A DNA stretch of 64,000 nucleotides from contig DATAJQ010000050.1 in NCBI GenBank assembly GCA_036262095.1, positions 62,001-126,000 on the forward strand. The letters are read 5' to 3'. Position 1 is the first letter of the stretch; the number at the start of each line of letters is the position of its first letter. Below the pieces are notes generated by a model. The model was not told where the DNA came from and ran no database searches. It saw only the letters and a list, made by a program, of their open reading frames with translations. This stretch comes from Terrimonas_A sp036262095 (GTDB lineage Bacteria > Bacteroidota > Bacteroidia > Chitinophagales > Chitinophagaceae). A program made the position numbers and the translations under genes. Shown piece after piece: positions 16,429 through 24,382 of the stretch.

Positions 16429-17561
16429 TGTCGAAGATCGTGATCATAGGACCTGCGCACCCGTTGCGTGGCGGATTGGCCACTTTTAACCAGCGACTGG
16501 CAAAAGAGTTCAACGAGCAGGGGCATGATTGCTCTCTCTATTCCTTCTCGCTGCAATACCCCGAATTCCTTTTTCCCGGCACTACGCAATATAGTGATGA
16601 ACCCGCACCGGTAGGGCTTTCCATTCATTCAGCTATCAATTCTGTGAATCCGCTTAACTGGTTGAAAGTAGGAAGGCAATTAAAGAAATTAAAGCCCGAT
16701 ATCATTGTGGTGCGTTACTGGCTTCCGCTGATGGGGCCAGCCCTGGGCACCATTTTGCGCCGTGTAAGAAAAAATGGCCACACACGTATCGTTTGTATTG
16801 CCGACAATGTGATCCCGCACGAAAAACGGCCCGGTGATACGCCTTTCACCCGCTACTTTCTGAAAAGCTGTGATGCTTTTATTACAATGAGCGAGAAAGT
16901 GATGCAGGACCTCCGGCGGTTTGAAAAGGACAAACCTGCACAACTGGTGGAGCATCCGTTGTATGATAATTTCGGGCCGATCATTCCCCGGTCAGCAGCA
17001 AGGGAAAAACTGGGATTGCCTGTTACAGGAAAGCTTATATTATTCTTCGGCTTTATCAGGAGATACAAAGGACTGGATTTACTATTGGAAGCAATGGCTG
17101 ATAAAGACATCAAAGCGGCAGGCATACAGTTGCTGGTGGCCGGTGAGTTTTATGAAGATGAAAAGCCTTACCAGGAGCTGATTGCAAAGCTGGGCATTGA
17201 ACAGCAATTGATCCTTAAAACCAATTTTATTCCTGACAGCGAAGTGCAATATTATCTCTGTGCCGCAGACGCCGTGATACAACCTTACCGCAATGCAACG
17301 CAAAGCGGCGTTACCCCGCTGGCCTATCATTTTGAAAAGCCGATGGTGGTAACCAATGTGGGCGGACTGCCCAGGCTGGTGCCCAATGAAAAAGCCGGGC
17401 TGGTGGTGGAACCCGATCCCGGTTCAATAGCCCAGGGCATTCTGCGTTTCTACCAATTAGGAGAAGACTATTTTATTCCTCATCTTCGCAATGAAAAACA
17501 GAAATACAGTTGGGCTAATCTGACGGCTGTTATTTTTCAGCTTGCAAGGGGCTCCGCCTAA
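16428..17561 (+). CDS. Family 4 glycosyltransferase
   Basis: A 377-residue GT-B enzyme. The N-terminal half starts IVIIGPAHPLRGGLATFNQ, a nucleotide-fold opening with a donor/acceptor loop. The C-terminal half has ILFFGFIRRYKGLDLLLEA and the donor-binding region QPYRNATQSGVTPLAYHFEKP, typical of GT4. It is soluble or peripheral and presumably acts on a lipid-linked glycan made with the preceding membrane-bound enzyme. A TAATG junction couples the two genes. Donor and product are unknown. Confidence 0.88.
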   Translation: MSKIVIIGPAHPLRGGLATFNQRLAKEFNEQGHDCSLYSFSLQYPEFLFPGTTQYSDEPAPVGLSIHSAINSVNPLNWLKVGRQLKKLKPDIIVVRYWLPLMGPALGTILRRVRKNGHTRIVCIADNVIPHEKRPGDTPFTRYFLKSCDAFITMSEKVMQDLRRFEKDKPAQLVEHPLYDNFGPIIPRSAAREKLGLPVTGKLILFFGFIRRYKGLDLLLEAMADKDIKAAGIQLLVAGEFYEDEKPYQELIAKLGIEQQLILKTNFIPDSEVQYYLCAADAVIQPYRNATQSGVTPLAYHFEKPMVVTNVGGLPRLVPNEKAGLVVEPDPGSIAQGILRFYQLGEDYFIPHLRNEKQKYSWANLTAVIFQLARGSA

Positions 17562-17590
17562 GGTTTGTTTCTGTTTTTTTTAATTCAAAA

Positions 17591-17659
17591 TGCAAAATTG
17601 AAAAGTAAAAAGAGCTTCTGTTAAGAGTGGGTTTTGAATTTTTACTTTTGAATTTTGAC
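17591..17659. repeat. Imperfect AT-rich inverted repeat
   Basis: A 21-base arm at 17591-17611 pairs with 17639-17659 at about 18 of 21 positions, with a 27-base loop, lying between the glycosyltransferase and the heptose kinase genes. It could act as a terminator or a small dispersed repeat. AT-rich arms of this type are common between genes in this phylum. Confidence 0.5.
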
Positions 17660-17693
17660 TTAATCCTAACCTGCATTAATTATAAACAAGACC

Positions 17694-18716
17694 ATGATCT
17701 ATAGAAGCAAAGCGCCTTTACGAATCGGCCTGGCGGGTGGTGGCACGGATGTAAGTCCTTACAGCGATCTTCATGGAGGCGCTATCCTCAATGCTACGCT
17801 TTCCCTATACGCCAATGCTACTATTGAATTGCTGGATGAAAAAAAGATCGTTCTACAGGCCATTGACCGTGATGAAGAAGAAGTGTATGACTGGATGCCA
17901 TCATTGCCCATCAATGGTAAACTCGACTTGCTGAAAGGCGTATACACCCGCATTCAAAAGGATTATGGAATAGGGGAGAAAGGGTTCCGGCTTTCCACTT
18001 TTGTAGATGCACCAGCCGGTTCGGGACTGGGCACATCGTCTACTCTCGTGGTGGCTATCATCGGCGCTTTCACGGAAATGCTTCGCCTGCCATTGGGTGA
18101 ATATGATATGGCACATTATGCGTATGAAATAGAGCGGAATGATCTGAAACTCGCCGGCGGAAAGCAGGACCAATATGCAGCTACGTTCGGTGGCGTTAAT
18201 TACATGGAATTTTATGGGGGTGATAAGGTTATTGTGAACCCTTTACGGATAAGGCAGGAGTATTTGTTTGAACTGGAAAACAATTTGCTTTTATATTATA
18301 CTTCTACAAGCCGCGAATCAGCAGAGATCATCAAGAAGCAAAGTAAGAATGTGGAAGAAAAGAAAGGCAGCTCCATTGACGCAATGCACCAACTGAAAGA
18401 GCAGGCCCAGCAAATGAAAGAAGCTTTATTGAAAGGCCGTCTTGCACAAATTGGAGAGATACTGGATTTCGGGTTCCAGCAAAAAAAGCAAATGGCAGAA
18501 GGCATCAGCAATCCATTGATGGAAGATATCTATAGAACGGCCCGTGAGGCAGGTGCAACCGGTGGCAAAATATCCGGTGCAGGCGGTGGTGGCTTCATGA
18601 TCTTTTATTGCCCTGGCAACACCAAATATAAAGTGATAAAAGAATTGGAAAGATTTGGGGGTAAGCACCGCAACTACCAGTTTGTGAAACACGGATTAAA
18701 AACATGGACTATTTAA
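17694..18716 (+). CDS. hddA: D-glycero-D-manno-heptose 7-phosphate kinase-like GHMP kinase
   Basis: A 340-residue GHMP kinase. The N-terminus SKAPLRIGLAGGGTDVSPY is diagnostic of the HddA/heptose kinase branch. The ATP loop is PAGSGLGTSSTLVVA (about residues 107-121), and the C-terminal motif is KISGAGGGGFMIFY. It would phosphorylate heptose 7-phosphate at C1 on the route to GDP- or ADP-activated heptose. GmhA follows after one base, supplying the substrate. Nucleotidyltransferase and phosphatase partners are not in the window. L-fucokinase-like activity is the main alternative. Confidence 0.85.
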   Translation: MIYRSKAPLRIGLAGGGTDVSPYSDLHGGAILNATLSLYANATIELLDEKKIVLQAIDRDEEEVYDWMPSLPINGKLDLLKGVYTRIQKDYGIGEKGFRLSTFVDAPAGSGLGTSSTLVVAIIGAFTEMLRLPLGEYDMAHYAYEIERNDLKLAGGKQDQYAATFGGVNYMEFYGGDKVIVNPLRIRQEYLFELENNLLLYYTSTSRESAEIIKKQSKNVEEKKGSSIDAMHQLKEQAQQMKEALLKGRLAQIGEILDFGFQQKKQMAEGISNPLMEDIYRTAREAGATGGKISGAGGGGFMIFYCPGNTKYKVIKELERFGGKHRNYQFVKHGLKTWTI

Positions 18717-18717
18717 T

Positions 18718-19293
18718 ATGGATAAAATAAAAAGTCTTATTCAGGCTTCGATCGATGTAAAGCAGCAATTGCTTAATGATGAAACCTTGCTCCGGAGTAT
18801 TGCCCAGTCGGTTGAACTGATCACCAATACATTCAAGCAGGGCAGGCGTGTATATTTCTGCGGCAATGGTGGCAGTGCCGCAGATGCCCAGCATCTTGCT
18901 GCAGAATTCTCCGGGCGTTTTTATACAGACAGGAAGGCCCTTCCCGCAGAAGCGCTTCATTGCAATACCTCTTATCTTACAGCAGTAGGGAACGATTATA
19001 GTTTTGATCTGATCTATTCCAGGTTGATCGATGGCATCGGTCAGGCCGGCGATGTATTGATCGGTTTATCTACTTCAGGGAATTCAAAGAACGTTATTAA
19101 GGCATTTGAAACAGCTAAGGAAAAAGGGATCCATACCATTGGATTTACAGGCAAGACAGGTGGGCTGTTGAAAGCAGTAAGTGATGTGCTGATCAATGTG
19201 CCGTCAACAGACACGCCGAGGATACAGGAAAGTCATATCCTGGCCGGGCATATTGTGTGTCAGTTGGTGGAGGAGAAGATATTTGGGAATTAA
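18718..19293 (+). CDS. gmhA: Sedoheptulose-7-phosphate isomerase (phosphoheptose isomerase)
   Basis: A 191-residue single-SIS-domain protein. The phosphosugar-binding segments are FCGNGGSAADAQHLAAEFSG and IGLSTSGNSKNVIKAF, and the catalytic region ESHILAGHIVCQLVEE lies near the C-terminus. It converts sedoheptulose 7-phosphate to D-glycero-D-manno-heptose 7-phosphate, the first step of heptose synthesis for lipopolysaccharide or glycoprotein. The gene begins one base after hddA, so the two are a functional unit. Confidence 0.92.
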   Translation: MDKIKSLIQASIDVKQQLLNDETLLRSIAQSVELITNTFKQGRRVYFCGNGGSAADAQHLAAEFSGRFYTDRKALPAEALHCNTSYLTAVGNDYSFDLIYSRLIDGIGQAGDVLIGLSTSGNSKNVIKAFETAKEKGIHTIGFTGKTGGLLKAVSDVLINVPSTDTPRIQESHILAGHIVCQLVEEKIFGN

Positions 19294-19342
19294 CTGATTT
19301 AAGAAGTGCATGTTTGTATAAAAAACTATTAAAAAATAAATA

Positions 19343-20191
19343 ATGAAGCAGGGACAAGAGAGCAATAGCTGGGTAAAACGGTTTTTCATACTAACAGTTT
19401 TTGCCGGCATATTTCAACTGTCAGCAACAGCCGCTATCGTAGATACTGTTGAAACTTACAGTGCCTCTATGAAAAAAAGCATCAAAGCAGTCGTTATCAC
19501 TCCTGATAACTATGCCAGCGATAAAGAACTGCCTGTAGTATATCTGCTGCATGGCCACAGCGGTGACTATGCCGACTGGATAACAAACGCCAAAGGATTT
19601 GAAAAAGCCGCCGATCAATACCAACTGATCATCGTTTGTCCTGATGGCAATAACAGTTGGTACTGGGACAGCCCTGTAGATCCCCGCTATAAATATGAGA
19701 CTTATGTATCGAAAGAACTGGTGGAATGGATAGACAACAAATACAAAACCATCAAAAGCCCGAAAGGGCGCGCCATCACCGGTCTCAGCATGGGTGGCCA
19801 CGGCGCTTTATACCTGGCCTTCCGCCACCAGGATGTTTTTGGTGCAGCAGGCAGCATGAGCGGGGGAGTGGACATCCGCCCTTTTCCTAACAGTTGGGAC
19901 ATGGCTGCACGGTTAGGTAAATATGCAGAGCGCCCTGATAACTGGGAGAAAAATACGGTGATCAACCTGCTTCATTTACTCACTCCCAATTCCCTTGCCC
20001 TGATCATCGATTGCGGAACAGACGATTTCTTTTTTAAGGTAAACGAAAATCTTCATCAGCAACTCCTGCAGCGTAATATTCCCCACGACTATATCACCCG
20101 GCCCGGGGCCCACAACTGGCCTTACTGGCGCAATGCAATAGGTTACCAGCTATTGTTTATGAATAATTTTTTCAAAGCCACCAAAAAATAA
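19343..20191 (+). CDS. Secreted alpha/beta-hydrolase esterase
   Basis: A 282-residue esterase of the esterase-D/CE1-like fold. Residues about 10-30 form a signal peptide ending LSATA. The nucleophile elbow is GLSMGGHG with Ser149, and the catalytic His is in GAHNWPYWRNA near the C-terminus. HGHSGDYADW provides the oxyanion region. Such enzymes remove acyl or feruloyl groups from plant polysaccharide or act on small esters. Its position just before the arabinose operon suggests deacylation of arabinose-containing polymers, but a long hairpin separates them, so co-transcription is doubtful. Confidence 0.82.
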   Translation: MKQGQESNSWVKRFFILTVFAGIFQLSATAAIVDTVETYSASMKKSIKAVVITPDNYASDKELPVVYLLHGHSGDYADWITNAKGFEKAADQYQLIIVCPDGNNSWYWDSPVDPRYKYETYVSKELVEWIDNKYKTIKSPKGRAITGLSMGGHGALYLAFRHQDVFGAAGSMSGGVDIRPFPNSWDMAARLGKYAERPDNWEKNTVINLLHLLTPNSLALIIDCGTDDFFFKVNENLHQQLLQRNIPHDYITRPGAHNWPYWRNAIGYQLLFMNNFFKATKK

Positions 20192-20237
20192 ATAACCATT
20201 CCAGTCCTTAAACGACTTTTATGGATAAAGGATTTCC

Positions 20238-20293
20238 TTCCCGTCTTCCCGCCTTACCGGTAAAATCTTACCGGTAAGGCGGGAAGACGGGAA
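20238..20293. terminator. Perfect 26-bp inverted repeat with 4-base loop
   Basis: Arms 20238-20263 and 20268-20293 are exactly complementary, with loop AATC. The inner part TTACCGGTAA is itself palindromic and occurs on both sides of the loop. It lies 47 bases after the esterase stop. A bidirectional terminator or a REP-like element are both possible; there is only a short T run (GTTTTAG) six bases downstream. Confidence 0.7.
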
Positions 20294-20325
20294 CGGGCGT
20301 TTTAGAGAAAAATCATCACGAAAAA

Positions 20326-20358
20326 TAATTGTTAAATCTACAATTAATAATATATTTG
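20326..20358 (+). promoter_or_regulatory. araB promoter with overlapping 21-bp dyad
   Basis: TTG at 20329-20331 and TATATTTG at 20351-20358, with a 19-base spacer, form a textbook Bacteroidota promoter 21 bases before the araB start. A dyad, TAATTGT-7-ACAATTA (20326-20346), covers the -33 element and spacer, the right place for a repressor to block transcription. The regulator is not encoded here. Confidence 0.75.
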
Positions 20359-20378
20359 AATAGAAATCGCTTGCATTT

Positions 20379-22079
20379 ATGGATAAGCAATATGTTTTAG
20401 GAGTAGATTATGGTACTGATTCTGTTCGTACAATACTTGTAGATACTTCCAATGGAGATGAACTGGCCACTTCTACTTTTTATTACCGGAGATGGAAAGA
20501 TCAACTTTATTGTGAACCTGGTCTGAATCAATTCAGGCAACACCCGCTTGATTATATAGAAGGCCTGGAACAGACCATTACTTCCTGCCTGCGCCAGGCA
20601 GGCCCTGCTGTAGTGGCTAATATTGTTGCAATATCTGTAGACACTACCGGTTCCACACCCGTGATCGTGGATGAAAGCGGAACTCCCTTAGCCTTATTGC
20701 CCGCCTTCAGCAATAACCCCAACGCCATGTTCATTTTATGGAAAGATCATACGGCCGTAAAAGAAGCCGCAGAAATAAATGCACATGCTGCCCGCTATGA
20801 TATCAATTACCTTCAGTATGTTGGTGGCATTTATTCTTCCGAGTGGTTTTGGGCAAAATTATTACACGTGCTCCGGGAAGATTCAGCAGTGAGAAATGCT
20901 GCTTATTCCCTTGTTGAACATTGTGACTGGATCCCTTTTTTACTTACCGGTGGAAAGCATGTAAAGGAAATTCGCCGCGGTGTTTGCTCTGCCGGTCACA
21001 AAGCCTTATGGTCTGCAGAGTTTGGAGGATTGCCACCTGATTCATTCTTTACAGCCCTCGATCCCTTATTGCAGGGATTTACCTCCCGTTTATTTTCCCA
21101 AACCTATTCCTGTGCAGAACCTGCCGGTACCATTTCCAAAGAATGGGCCGAACGCCTGGGACTGCCTTCCCATGTTATTATCGGTGTAGGTGGATTTGAT
21201 GCCCACATCGGTGCAGTAGGCGGGCAAATCGAACCTTATCATCTAAGTAAAATAATGGGCACTTCCACCTGCGATATTCTTGTTGCACCGGTCGAAGATG
21301 TGGGTGATCAACTGGTAAGCGGTATCTGTGGCCAGGTACCAGGTTCGGTAATACCCGGTATGCTGGGTATGGAAGCGGGGCAATCCGCTTTTGGTGATGC
21401 TTATGCATGGTTCAGACAGGTACTGGGTTGGCCATTGCAGCAAATACTGGCAAAGTCAACAGTCGTTGATGCTGCTACTGCTGAAAAATTGATGGAAGAA
21501 AGCATGACTGCTATTCTTCCCGAACTTTCCAGGGCCGCCGCCGCATTACCGGTAGATGAATATTCGGAGATCGCGATCGATTGGTTCAACGGCAGAAGAA
21601 CTCCGGATGCCAATCAGTTGCTCGAAGGTGCTGTGTTGGGATTAAGCCTGGGTACGGATGCTCCAAAGATATTCCGTGCCATCGCAGAAGCTACCTGTTT
21701 TGGTGCGAAAACGATCGTTGACCGGTTCAACAGTGAAGGCATTCCTGTGAAAGGTTTGATCGGAATGGGAGGGGTGGCAAAAAAATCTCCCTTTATCATG
21801 CAGATGATGGCAAATGTTATGAACATGCCTATCCGCATCCATCGCAGTGAACAAACCTGTGCGGCAGGTGCTGCTATGTTTGCTGCTACTGCTGCCGGGA
21901 TTTATCCTAAAGTGGAACTGGCCATGCAAGCTATGGGAAGAGGTTTTGAAAATGAATATTTTCCTGAGCCTGACCAGGTGGCATTATATGAAAAACGGTA
22001 TCATCGTTATCTGGTATTGGGAAAAAATATTGAAAAAGAAACAATGTCTTTACACAAGGAACTGGTTGAACAATCATAA
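20379..22079 (+). CDS. araB: Ribulokinase
   Basis: A 566-residue FGGY-family kinase that phosphorylates L-ribulose to L-ribulose 5-phosphate. It begins YVLGVDYGTDSVRTILVD, the phosphate-1 motif; VDTTGSTPVIVDESG and IGVGGFDAHIGAVGG follow, with the C-terminal adenosine motif GLIGMGGVAKKSPFIMQMMA. The length is standard for AraB. It is the first gene of an araB-araD-araA-GH51 operon under a clear promoter. Confidence 0.95.
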   Translation: MDKQYVLGVDYGTDSVRTILVDTSNGDELATSTFYYRRWKDQLYCEPGLNQFRQHPLDYIEGLEQTITSCLRQAGPAVVANIVAISVDTTGSTPVIVDESGTPLALLPAFSNNPNAMFILWKDHTAVKEAAEINAHAARYDINYLQYVGGIYSSEWFWAKLLHVLREDSAVRNAAYSLVEHCDWIPFLLTGGKHVKEIRRGVCSAGHKALWSAEFGGLPPDSFFTALDPLLQGFTSRLFSQTYSCAEPAGTISKEWAERLGLPSHVIIGVGGFDAHIGAVGGQIEPYHLSKIMGTSTCDILVAPVEDVGDQLVSGICGQVPGSVIPGMLGMEAGQSAFGDAYAWFRQVLGWPLQQILAKSTVVDAATAEKLMEESMTAILPELSRAAAALPVDEYSEIAIDWFNGRRTPDANQLLEGAVLGLSLGTDAPKIFRAIAEATCFGAKTIVDRFNSEGIPVKGLIGMGGVAKKSPFIMQMMANVMNMPIRIHRSEQTCAAGAAMFAATAAGIYPKVELAMQAMGRGFENEYFPEPDQVALYEKRYHRYLVLGKNIEKETMSLHKELVEQS

Positions 22080-22102
22080 GTACACATCATAACAGAACTA
22101 CC

Positions 22103-22801
22103 ATGAACCCTTACGAGCATATCCAGTTGCAGGCCTATGAAGCTAATATGCAGTTGCCGCAACTGGGATTGGTGTTGTTTACTTTCGGTAATGTAAGCGC
22201 AGCAGATCGCAACAAAGGAGTGTTTGCCATCAAGCCCAGCGGTGTTCCTTACAATGAACTATCACCCTCCAAAATGGTGATCGTGGATTTTGACGGTAAA
22301 GTGGTGGAAGGAAAACTCCGCCCTTCTTCCGACACGCTTACACATGCCGTTTTGTATAAACACTGGGAAAAGATCGGCGGCATCGTGCACACACATTCCA
22401 CCTACGCTACTGCCTGGGCGCAAAGTCTTCGCGATATACCGATCTATGGTACCACCCATGCTGATCATACCACCTGCGATATCCCCTGTGCCCCTCCAAT
22501 GGATGATGAAATGATCCGGGGAGACTATGAATACCAGACCGGCTTCCAGATCATACAGGCGCTGGAACAAAGAGAACTCAGCTATGAAGAAATAGAAATG
22601 ATACTGGTAGGTAATCATGCTCCATTTACCTGGGGCACAACGCCTCAAAAAGCTGTCTACAACAGTGCTGTGCTGGAATCCATCGCCAAGATGGCTTATA
22701 TCACGGAATCCATTAAAGCCGATGCACTCAGGTTAAAGGATTCATTGATCAAAAAACATTTTGAGCGTAAGCATGGACCCAACAGTTATTATGGTCAGTA
22801 A
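22103..22801 (+). CDS. araD: L-ribulose-5-phosphate 4-epimerase
   Basis: A 232-residue class II aldolase-fold enzyme that converts L-ribulose 5-phosphate to D-xylulose 5-phosphate. The zinc ligands lie in GIVHTHSTYATAWAQ and the later GNHAPFTWG. FGNVSAADR and AIKPSGVPYNEL form the phosphate-binding region. It is 23 bases after araB and provides the final step that feeds arabinose carbon into the pentose phosphate pathway. Confidence 0.95.
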   Translation: MNPYEHIQLQAYEANMQLPQLGLVLFTFGNVSAADRNKGVFAIKPSGVPYNELSPSKMVIVDFDGKVVEGKLRPSSDTLTHAVLYKHWEKIGGIVHTHSTYATAWAQSLRDIPIYGTTHADHTTCDIPCAPPMDDEMIRGDYEYQTGFQIIQALEQRELSYEEIEMILVGNHAPFTWGTTPQKAVYNSAVLESIAKMAYITESIKADALRLKDSLIKKHFERKHGPNSYYGQ

Positions 22802-22851
22802 AACAACGATGCACATTTACTAACAATCACATCAAAACTAAACGAGAAATA

Positions 22852-24348
22852 ATGGAATTGAAAAAATTGGCTGTATGGTTTATTACAGGAAGCCAGCATT
22901 TATATGGAGAAGAGACACTGGAACAGGTAGCAGAACATTCGCAAGTGATCGTAAAAGCATTGAATGCTTCCTCACAGATACCCGTGGAAATTGTGTACAA
23001 GCCAACAGTTACAACACCTGAAGAGATCTATAACGTGATGATGGCGGCCAATGCTGAAAAGAATGTGATCGGTATTATTGCCTGGATGCATACTTTTTCG
23101 CCTGCCAAAATGTGGATCAATGGATTGAAAATATTACAAAAGCCATTGTTGCATTTACATACACAGTTCAACCGTGATATACCCTGGGATAAGATCGATA
23201 TGGACTTTATGAACCTTAACCAGAGCGCGCATGGCGACAGGGAATTTGGTTTCATCGTAAGCCGTCTTCGCCGCAACCGCAAAGTGGTGGTAGGGCACTG
23301 GCAGGATGAAGCAACCTTGCAAAGCATCGATGCATGGACACGTGCAGCGGCTGGCTGGCACGACTGGCAGGGTGCCAGGTTTGTACGTTTTGGAGACAAC
23401 ATGCGCTATGTTGCTGTTACCGATGGTGATAAGGTAGAAGCTGAATACAAATTCGGGTATGCGGTTAATACACACGGTATCGGCGATCTGGTAAAACTGA
23501 TCAATGAAGTGGATGATGCATCCGTAAATACCCTGATGCAGGAATATGAGGACAGCTATTCGCTGGCAGCACCGCTTCGTAAAGGCGGAGATCAGCGTCA
23601 GTCATTATACGATGCTGCAAAGATCGAACTTGGACTGAAACGTTTCCTCGAAGCCGGTAATTTCAAAGGTTTTTCAGATACGTTTGAAGACCTGCATGGA
23701 ATGGTGCAGCTGCCGGGCATCGCTGCTCAGCGCCTCATGAAAGCCGGTTATGGATTTGCAGGGGAAGGCGATTGGAAAACAGCAGCATTGGTAAGAGCCA
23801 TGAAAGTAATGGGCAGTGGATTGCCTGGTGGTAACTCCTTTATGGAAGATTATACCTATCATTTTGATCCATCCAATCAATTAGTATTAGGCTCCCACAT
23901 GCTGGAGATATGTGAAAGTATTGCGGATGGTAAGCCCTCCTGCGAAGTTCATCCGCTGGGCATTGGTGGCAAAGCAGATCCTGTGCGGCTTGTTTTCAAT
24001 TCTGCTGCAGGCCCTGGCCTTAATGCATCCATCATTGATATGGGCAACCGCTTCCGTTTACTGGTCAACGAAGTGGAAGCTGTGAAGGCAACAGAAACTT
24101 TACCTCATCTGCCGGTGGCAAGAGTGCTGTGGAAACCTTACCCTGATATGAAAACCGGTTGTGCTGCCTGGATACTGGCAGGAGGAGCACACCATACCTG
24201 TTATAGCCAAAACCTGACAGCAGAGCACCTGGAAGATTTTGCGGATATGGCAGATGTCGAATTTGCATTGATTGGAAAAGATACAAAACTGTCTCAATTC
24301 AAGAATGAGTTGAGGTGGAGTGAAGTATATTATCAGTTGCATAAATAG
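22852..24348 (+). CDS. araA: L-arabinose isomerase
   Basis: A 498-residue metal-dependent isomerase that converts L-arabinose to L-ribulose. It opens with AVWFITGSQHLYGEETLEQV, the characteristic AraA N-terminus, and contains WMHTFSPAKMWINGL, HTQFNRDIPW and the metal-binding glutamate segment SFMEDYTYHFDP near residue 330. It follows araD by 50 bases in the same operon. Confidence 0.97.
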   Translation: MELKKLAVWFITGSQHLYGEETLEQVAEHSQVIVKALNASSQIPVEIVYKPTVTTPEEIYNVMMAANAEKNVIGIIAWMHTFSPAKMWINGLKILQKPLLHLHTQFNRDIPWDKIDMDFMNLNQSAHGDREFGFIVSRLRRNRKVVVGHWQDEATLQSIDAWTRAAAGWHDWQGARFVRFGDNMRYVAVTDGDKVEAEYKFGYAVNTHGIGDLVKLINEVDDASVNTLMQEYEDSYSLAAPLRKGGDQRQSLYDAAKIELGLKRFLEAGNFKGFSDTFEDLHGMVQLPGIAAQRLMKAGYGFAGEGDWKTAALVRAMKVMGSGLPGGNSFMEDYTYHFDPSNQLVLGSHMLEICESIADGKPSCEVHPLGIGGKADPVRLVFNSAAGPGLNASIIDMGNRFRLLVNEVEAVKATETLPHLPVARVLWKPYPDMKTGCAAWILAGGAHHTCYSQNLTAEHLEDFADMADVEFALIGKDTKLSQFKNELRWSEVYYQLHK

Positions 24349-24382
24349 TATAGTTACCCGGCTACCTACTAAATAATAAACA

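Noticed and set aside
20238..20293. MITE-like transposable element
   Set aside because: There is no target duplication or terminal repeat beyond the hairpin arms; a terminator or REP element is simpler.
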